Part shown: piece by piece, positions 6,853 to 10,400 of the stretch
Layout: each line of letters opens with the position of its first letter
How positions within the stretch are numbered: position 1 is the stretch's first letter
From: Candidatus Dadabacteria bacterium
GTDB taxonomy: Bacteria > Desulfobacterota_D > UBA1144 > Nemesobacterales > Nemesobacteraceae
Length of the DNA stretch: 10,400 nucleotides
Direction of reading: 5' to 3'
NCBI GenBank assembly: GCA_026709745.1
Contig: JAPOSJ010000018.1
Coordinates: forward strand, 1-10,400
Translations under genes and position numbers: made by a program
Notes under the pieces: generated by a model
The model's input: the letters and a program-made list of their open reading frames with translations, nothing else
Databases searched by the model: none
Told to the model about the DNA's origin: nothing

Positions 6853-7248
6853 TTACCTTTTGGAGAACTGCTGCCCTCTCCTCGCCTTGCGCTTCCCGTA
6901 CTTCTTGCTTTCAACCATCCTGGGGTCGCGTTTTAGTAGCCCAGAAACTTTGAGTTTCTTGCGAAGCGATTCGTTGGCCTTTAGAAGAGCTCTTGCGAGT
7001 CCGTGGCTCATGGCTCCCGCCTGGCCGGTAAGCCCTCCTCCTCTCACCCTGACCATTACGTCGTATTCCATAGAAGTATCAGTAACGCTTAGAGGTTCAC
7101 GAGCCTTTATCCGCCATTCTTCTCTAGGGAAATATTCTTCCACGGATTTTCTGTTCACGGTAATGGAACCGCTGCCCCTTCTGAGCCAGACTCTGGCTAT
7201 TGAAGTTTTTCTTCTTCCCGTGCCGTTGTAAATAACTGTTTCAGGCAT
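6853..7248 (-). CDS. rpsI: Small ribosomal subunit protein uS9
   Basis: uS9 is a component of the 30S subunit whose C-terminal tail reaches the P-site tRNA. The 131-aa protein has the N-terminal YNGTGRRKTSIARV, the central VRGGGLTGQAGAMSHGLARAL and the family-typical C-terminus RKARRGQQFSKR. The ATG at 7248 gives MPETVIYNG and has a GGAGGT ribosome-binding site overlapping the end of rplM. A longer open frame to 7290 would run into rplM and adds nothing homologous. It is 7 bases downstream of rplM, the standard order in bacteria. Confidence 0.97.
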   Translation of the reverse strand: MPETVIYNGTGRRKTSIARVWLRRGSGSITVNRKSVEEYFPREEWRIKAREPLSVTDTSMEYDVMVRVRGGGLTGQAGAMSHGLARALLKANESLRKKLKVSGLLKRDPRMVESKKYGKRKARRGQQFSKR

Positions 7249-7255
7249 AACGAAT

Positions 7256-7684
7256 TCAGACCTCCAGTACTTCCGGACTCTGGGCCACATGTGGATGCTT
7301 GTCGCCTGTGTAGACTTTCATCCGCTGTATGAGTTTCTTCTGCCACTTGTTTTTGGGAAGCATACCCCAGACGGCCTTGCGGATTATCTCACCCGGCTTT
7401 TCCTCGGCCAGTTTCTCCGCAGTGACGGATTTAAGCCCCCCTGGATAGTGAGAATGGCTGTAGTAGGTTTTCTGCTCCCATTTTCTGCCAGAAAACGTGA
7501 CTTTATCCGCATTTACTATAACGACAAAATCTCCTATATCTGAATGTGGAGCAAACTGCGGCTTGCCCTTGCCTCTGAGAATTGAGGCCACCCTAGTGGC
7601 AAGTCTCCCGACAGGCTTTCCTTGAGCATCAATAAGGTACCACTTCTTTTGAAAATCGTCGTTTCTGGCCATATATGACTTCAT
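7256..7684 (-). CDS. rplM: Large ribosomal subunit protein uL13
   Basis: uL13 is an early-assembling 50S subunit protein. The 142-aa length equals that of the E. coli protein. Visible features are WYLIDAQGKPVGRLAT near the N-terminus, the GDFVVIVNADKV strand, YYSHSHYPGG, and KAVWGMLPKNK followed by MKVYTGDKHPHVAQSPEVL. The ATG at 7684 (MKSYMARN) was preferred over one 18 bases earlier because AGAGGA lies just upstream and the N-terminus then aligns with known uL13 proteins. It is first of rplM-rpsI-ino1, with its own promoter in the gap after mlaE. Confidence 0.97.
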   Translation of the reverse strand: MKSYMARNDDFQKKWYLIDAQGKPVGRLATRVASILRGKGKPQFAPHSDIGDFVVIVNADKVTFSGRKWEQKTYYSHSHYPGGLKSVTAEKLAEEKPGEIIRKAVWGMLPKNKWQKKLIQRMKVYTGDKHPHVAQSPEVLEV

Positions 7685-7717
7685 AGCGTCCTCTGTTCCC
7701 ATAAATCAGGGGTATCG

Positions 7718-7745
7718 ATTCTACCGAATGTAATCTTAAAGTCAA
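7718..7745 (-). promoter_or_regulatory. Promoter for rplM-rpsI-ino1
   Basis: Reading the - strand, TTGACT (7745-7740) and TAGAAT (7723-7718) are separated by 16 bases, each matching consensus at 5 of 6 positions. Transcription would start near 7711, giving a leader of about 27 bases. Read-through from the mlaE operon remains possible, since no terminator is visible after mlaE. Confidence 0.6.
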
Positions 7746-7771
7746 AGAAATTTGTGGGGTCTGAAAGAAGA

Positions 7772-8560
7772 TCAGAAGTCATAAACAGCTATAACGAATA
7801 TTTTTGAGAGAATGAAATCGAAAAGTATAATCAGAAAAAGAGAGATCACGACCGTTTTAGTGGTTGCATTTCCGACTCCGCGCGTTCCTCCCTCGGCCTT
7901 CATTCCCACGTAGCAGCCCGTAATGGCCACTATTATTCCGAAAAATAGTGTCTTGGAAATGCCGGTCAGAAGGTCCTCAAGAGAAACCCAGCCCCTTATG
8001 CTCTCGATGAAAAGAGTGGGTTTCACGTTAAGCTCCATCTGGGAGATGATCATGGCTCCCCCTATACCGGCGAGGTTTGATATAACCGCAAGGAGCGGAA
8101 AGGAAATAACGCACGCCATCAGTCTCGGAGAAACAAGCTTTCTGATCGGATCAGCCCCCAGAGTCTTTATTGCGTCTATCTGCTCGGTTACCTTCATTGA
8201 ACTTATCTCCGCCGTAATACCGGAGCCAACCCTCCCGCCCACGAGAAGAGAGGTTATGATCGGTCCGAGCTCCCTCACAAACGAAAGCGTTACAACGGGT
8301 CCAACAAGTCCCTTCGCCCCGAACCAAGCGAATCCCCAAGCCATCTGCACGACCATCACCATTCCAATCGCCATTGCGGAAACCACGACTATCGATACGG
8401 AACGATAGCCTATATCGTACATCTGGGCTGCGAGAAGCCCGTAATCATATGGAGGAGTAACGGTGGCTACAATTGAATTCCAGAAAAAAAAGCAGACATC
8501 TCCAACGCCGGAAACGAAGTCGAAGCAGCCATCTGCAGCCTGGGATAAAAACCTGCTCAT
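7772..8560 (-). CDS. mlaE: MlaE-type phospholipid ABC transporter permease
   Basis: This is the inner-membrane permease of an MCE/Mla phospholipid transport system. The 262-aa protein starts with an interfacial helix and has several hydrophobic segments (about residues 55-75, 85-108, 147-172, 203-220 and 236-259). The diagnostic cytoplasmic motif is complete: GGRVGSGITAEISSMKVTEQ followed by IDAIKTLGADPIRKLVSPR (about 108-146). In this family it would pair with an MlaF ATPase and a periplasmic MCE protein. A candidate mlaF is elsewhere in the window (2689-3426); no MCE protein is visible. The ATG overlaps the stop of the upstream lipoprotein gene by 4 bases (ATGA), so the two are probably translationally coupled. 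rplM follows after 87 bases. Confidence 0.95.
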   Translation of the reverse strand: MSRFLSQAADGCFDFVSGVGDVCFFFWNSIVATVTPPYDYGLLAAQMYDIGYRSVSIVVVSAMAIGMVMVVQMAWGFAWFGAKGLVGPVVTLSFVRELGPIITSLLVGGRVGSGITAEISSMKVTEQIDAIKTLGADPIRKLVSPRLMACVISFPLLAVISNLAGIGGAMIISQMELNVKPTLFIESIRGWVSLEDLLTGISKTLFFGIIVAITGCYVGMKAEGGTRGVGNATTKTVVISLFLIILFDFILSKIFVIAVYDF

Positions 8561-9141
8561 CTGGCCCAGATCTCCTCAAACCCTGAAACAAAATCAATGA
8601 ATTTCCCCTGATTTGCCCCGAATGCATCGGGAGGAGCTGAATAGCTGAAGTCATAATCGCATTTCAAAGACTTATGCACTACGGTAGCAAGAAAGAATCT
8701 TTCATCACCAACTGATACTTCATACTCCGTGTAAAGTCCCCAGCCTCCGCCGGTATCTATATTCTTGCGAAGCCTCACCTGTTTCTTGCCCAAGCTGACT
8801 ACAAGAGAATCAGATAGCGTCTGAAGTTTGTAATCCCGCTTGGAGCAGACAGAATTTACAGTCAACATGAGATTATTCGAGGAATTGTAAAAAGCGACGT
8901 CCCCGCCTTCTATCGTCACCCTCTGCCAGTCATCCGACAGGGCAGCAATACGGTAGCTATTTCGCTCCGCCGTGTAGACCCAGTCTTTCATCTTTCCGGC
9001 TCTCTCCCCGTCCCCAGCGGCATAGGTCATCAAAAATCTGGTCGCAGAACAAGAGCCTGCAAGGAGTATCAGAGAAAACGCTGTTAAAAAAAGGAGTTCT
9101 TTAGACATGGTGCAACGGCTTACCGGCCCCCGGAAGGTCAT
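8557..9141 (-). CDS. Putative lipoprotein coupled to mlaE, function unknown
   Basis: This 194-aa protein matches no family I can name with confidence. It carries a lipoprotein signal: a hydrophobic stretch ending in a LLAGSC lipobox with Cys at residue 31. The mature part contains two cysteines (in VNSVCSKRDY and SLKCDYDF), several short beta-like segments and a C-terminal FVSGFEEIW. The start at 9141 has an AAGG ribosome-binding site 4 bases upstream. A second ATG at 9108 would give a shorter, more typical signal peptide (Cys at 20) but has no clear ribosome-binding site. Its stop overlaps the mlaE start by 4 bases, so a role in the same envelope transport process is likely by context only. 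It does not resemble MlaD, MlaB or MlaC. Confidence 0.8.
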   Translation of the reverse strand: MTFRGPVSRCTMSKELLFLTAFSLILLAGSCSATRFLMTYAAGDGERAGKMKDWVYTAERNSYRIAALSDDWQRVTIEGGDVAFYNSSNNLMLTVNSVCSKRDYKLQTLSDSLVVSLGKKQVRLRKNIDTGGGWGLYTEYEVSVGDERFFLATVVHKSLKCDYDFSYSAPPDAFGANQGKFIDFVSGFEEIWAR

Positions 9142-9157
9142 AAAACCTTAAAAATAC

Positions 9158-9189
9158 TTGAATATGGGGATAAAACCAAGCATTATAGC
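9158..9189. promoter_or_regulatory. Overlapping divergent promoter region, lipoprotein gene and grx
   Basis: The 74-base gap between the divergent genes contains TATAAT on the - strand (9187-9182), about 40 bases before the lipoprotein ATG, though its -35 is poor. On the + strand, TTGAAT (9158-9163) is followed after 17 bases by CATTAT (9181-9186), a weaker -10. The two -10 elements share the same bases, so the promoters may compete. Confidence 0.4.
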
Positions 9190-9215
9190 ATCTAAAAATA
9201 AACCGAGGTGGGATA

Positions 9216-9485
9216 TTGAGTTCCGTAACGATATACACAGGCTCTTACTGCACTTACTGCAGAAGGGCGAAAAGTCTTCTTGAGAGAAAACAGGTGGATT
9301 ACAAAGAAATAATACTTGATGAAGATCCGGAAAAAAGAGACGAGCTTGTCAAGAGCCTTAACTGGAGAACCGTACCCATGATTTTTGTAAACGAACAGTT
9401 CATAGGAGGCTACGATGATCTTGCAGCTCTTGAGCGCTCAGGGGAATTTGACCGCATGCTGGGTTCCGCTCTCCCACCGTCTTGA
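9216..9485 (+). CDS. grxC: Glutaredoxin (GrxC-like, dithiol)
   Basis: This is a small glutathione-dependent disulfide reductase of the cytoplasm. The 89-aa protein is a complete single thioredoxin-fold domain. It has the dithiol active site C12-T-Y-C15, the cis-proline TVP motif (52-54) and the glutathione-binding GGYDDL (64-69). The order VTIYTGSYCTYC, then VPMIFVNEQFIGGYDD, fits the GrxC class. The start is TTG at 9216, supported by GAGGTG about 6 bases upstream; no ATG is available nearby in frame. It stands alone, divergent from the lipoprotein gene. The next promoter begins 6 bases after its stop, so it is probably not cotranscribed with btuB under riboswitch control. Confidence 0.94.
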   Translation: MSSVTIYTGSYCTYCRRAKSLLERKQVDYKEIILDEDPEKRDELVKSLNWRTVPMIFVNEQFIGGYDDLAALERSGEFDRMLGSALPPS

Positions 9486-9490
9486 GATTT

Positions 9491-9519
9491 TTGACACGGA
9501 AGATCTCATTCCGTATAAT
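9491..9519 (+). promoter_or_regulatory. Perfect consensus promoter for the B12 riboswitch/btuB transcript
   Basis: TTGACA (9491-9496) and TATAAT (9514-9519) are exact matches to the sigma-70 consensus at the optimal 17-base spacing. Transcription would begin near 9526, just before the riboswitch aptamer. The spacer begins with CGGAA (9497-9501) and ends with TTCCG (9509-9513), a perfect inverted repeat that could be an operator. Such a strong promoter makes sense if control is applied after initiation by the riboswitch. Confidence 0.85.
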
Positions 9520-9526
9520 TACTTTC

Positions 9527-9722
9527 AGATTCAGGTTAAGGGAACCGGGTGAGAGTCCCGGACTGTTCCCGCAGCCGTAATAAGGTTTTTTCGGCACCCA
9601 TGAGAAGTACTTCCTGTGCTTCAGGCCACTGGTTCCTTGCAGAACTGGGAAGGTCGTGCCCGGAAAAGCTGCTCTGTTCTTAAGAACAGACAAACCTTAA
9701 AGTCGGAAGACCTGCCTGGGTC
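9527..9722 (+). promoter_or_regulatory. Cobalamin (adenosylcobalamin-type) riboswitch aptamer
   Basis: The conserved core elements appear in order. AAGGGAA (9538-9544) is followed by the CCGGG/CCCGG hairpin with GTGAGAGT (9545-9561), then CCCGCAGC (9568-9575), GCCACTGG (9625-9632), CTGGGAAGG (9645-9653) and the B12 box GTCGGAAGACCTGCC (9702-9716). A variable arm just before the B12 box contains an 18-base perfect palindrome (9673-9690), TCTGTTCTT/AAGAACAGA. Binding of cobalamin normally represses the gene below, here a BtuB-like receptor. Exact ends are approximate. Confidence 0.95.
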
Positions 9723-9839
9723 AAATCACGTTAGCTTTGCCTCGGGAGTTAGGCATATGGCCACAGAAAACATATTTTTTATTTCTCGCATCGCCGCACG
9801 GTTCCGGTTTTCCACACCATTTGCTCATTTATATAACAG

Positions 9840-9877
9840 CTCTTCCAAGCGAAGCTATCTACAGATACTTGGAGGAG
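9840..9877 (+). promoter_or_regulatory. Shine-Dalgarno sequestering hairpin before btuB
   Basis: CTCTTCCAAG (9840-9849) is complementary to CTTGGAGGAG (9868-9877) over ten positions, nine Watson-Crick and one G-U. The second segment contains the GGAGGAG ribosome-binding site of btuB. An inner TATC/GATA stem with a TACA loop (9856-9867) extends the hairpin above a 6-base bulge. The 5' arm (TCTTCC, 9841-9846) can instead pair with GGAAGA of the B12 box (9705-9710), which would free the ribosome-binding site when no cobalamin is bound. This is a translational expression platform inferred from complementarity. Confidence 0.75.
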
Positions 9878-9883
9878 TCACTT

Positions 9884-10400
9884 ATGAATGGACTTAAACT
9901 GTTTTTTACCTTTGTTTTGATCTTTGTTCTGTTTCCTCTCGCAGGTTTTTCGGAGGAAACAGAAATAGAGAAAATTATAGTTACAGGAACAAAAACCGGG
10001 ATTGACTCTGACCGTCTCGGTTCCACCGTTACCGTTATTGGCAGGGAAGAAATTGAGAAAAGTGGGCAAAAGGATATTACATCAATACTTTCAAGAGTCC
10101 CTGGATTAAGCGTGGTAGGCACCGGAAGCAGGGGAGGCCTCACCTCTATCTTCACCAGGGGCGGCCAGTCCGACTACAACCTCTTTATGATAAACGGTGT
10201 CCAGATAAATCAGGCTGGGGGAGGTTTTGACATATCTTCCCTTACGACTGAAAACATAGAGAGAATAGAGATAATAAAGGGAGCACACTCTTCTCTTTAC
10301 GGTTCTGACGCCATGTCTTCCGTTATAAACATAATAACGAAGCGCGGAAGCGGAAAAATGAAAAGGGAAAGTTCACTTGCCCTGGGCTTCCGGGCCGAGG
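9884..10400 (+). CDS. btuB: BtuB-like TonB-dependent outer-membrane receptor (5' part)
   Basis: The gene runs off the right end, leaving 172 codons. Residues 1-23 form a signal peptide (hydrophobic FFTFVLIFVLFPLAGFS). A TonB-box-like segment IEKIIVTGT follows at 28-36. The plug domain then shows STVTVIGREEIEKSG, ITSILSRVPGLSV, TSIFTRGGQSDYNLFMINGVQIN, IERIEIIKGAHSSLYGSDA and SSVINIITKRG (to about 154), all typical of TonB receptors; the first part of the barrel begins after that. Such receptors import cobalamin or related corrinoids using energy from TonB-ExbBD. The upstream cobalamin riboswitch makes a B12 substrate likely; the substrate is not visible in the plug itself. The ATG at 9884 is set by GGAGGAG 6 bases upstream. 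Confidence 0.92.
   Translation, partial: MNGLKLFFTFVLIFVLFPLAGFSEETEIEKIIVTGTKTGIDSDRLGSTVTVIGREEIEKSGQKDITSILSRVPGLSVVGTGSRGGLTSIFTRGGQSDYNLFMINGVQINQAGGGFDISSLTTENIERIEIIKGAHSSLYGSDAMSSVINIITKRGSGKMKRESSLALGFRAE

Noticed and set aside
7923..8408. 161-codon open frame on the + strand within mlaE
   Set aside because: It is antisense to a complete, well-conserved MlaE sequence and has no family features or ribosome-binding site; a shadow frame.
9738..9755. TGCCT/AGGCA hairpin after the B12 box as part of the expression platform
   Set aside because: It is a 5-bp stem with no relation to the ribosome-binding site or a T-run. It may fold but has no clear role.
9754..9780. ATATG/CATAT stem followed by a T-run between riboswitch and btuB, as an intrinsic terminator
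   Set aside because: The stem is only 5 bp and AT-rich, too weak for a terminator. The ribosome-binding-site hairpin downstream explains control better.
9616..9897. 93-codon open frame overlapping the riboswitch
   Set aside because: It starts inside the aptamer and runs through the expression platform; the RNA structure accounts for the sequence and no protein motif is present.

Overview
The window reads as ordinary chromosomal DNA from a Gram-negative (diderm) bacterium. It carries an outer-membrane TonB-dependent receptor, a lipoprotein with a lipobox, and MlaE/MlaF phospholipid-transport components. The gene order PIN-TRAM protein / ispD / ispF and the type of inositol-phosphate synthase recall Desulfobacterota-like (former Deltaproteobacteria) or related candidate phyla. 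Codon use is rich in ATA, AGA and AGG. The exact phylum cannot be settled from this sequence. A Mn-type superoxide dismutase indicates exposure to oxygen.

Layout. Positions 1-504 hold no convincing gene. Within them is a possible structured RNA (121-241, a closing stem around four hairpins) and a promoter for the next operon. A + strand operon (505-2685) encodes a membrane-anchored PIN-TRAM protein and then IspD and IspF, two enzymes of the MEP isoprenoid pathway. mlaF (2689-3426, - strand) converges on ispF with a 3-base gap. Divergent from mlaF come sodA (3569-4180, +) and a sigma-70 family factor (4345-5487, +), each with its own promoter; the sigma gene has a roughly 100-nt leader with two small hairpins. 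A - strand block follows, read from right to left: a lipoprotein gene (9141-8557) overlapping mlaE by 4 bases, then rplM-rpsI-ino1 (7684-5502) with its own promoter. Divergent from the lipoprotein gene is a small glutaredoxin gene (9216-9485, +). The right end holds a consensus promoter, a cobalamin riboswitch and the start of a BtuB-like receptor gene that runs off the window.

How the genes fit together. Three themes stand out: envelope and lipid biogenesis (IspD/IspF, MlaE/MlaF, the lipoprotein, inositol-phosphate synthase), redox defence (SOD, glutaredoxin) and B12 uptake under riboswitch control. The best-supported regulatory logic is at the right end. The Shine-Dalgarno sequence of the receptor gene is almost fully complementary to a segment 18 bases upstream, and that segment can alternatively pair with the riboswitch core. 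This points to translational control. I found no obvious defence system, mobile element, CRISPR array, tRNA or rRNA. The strongest candidates for something undescribed are the structured region near the left end and the lipoprotein coupled to mlaE.
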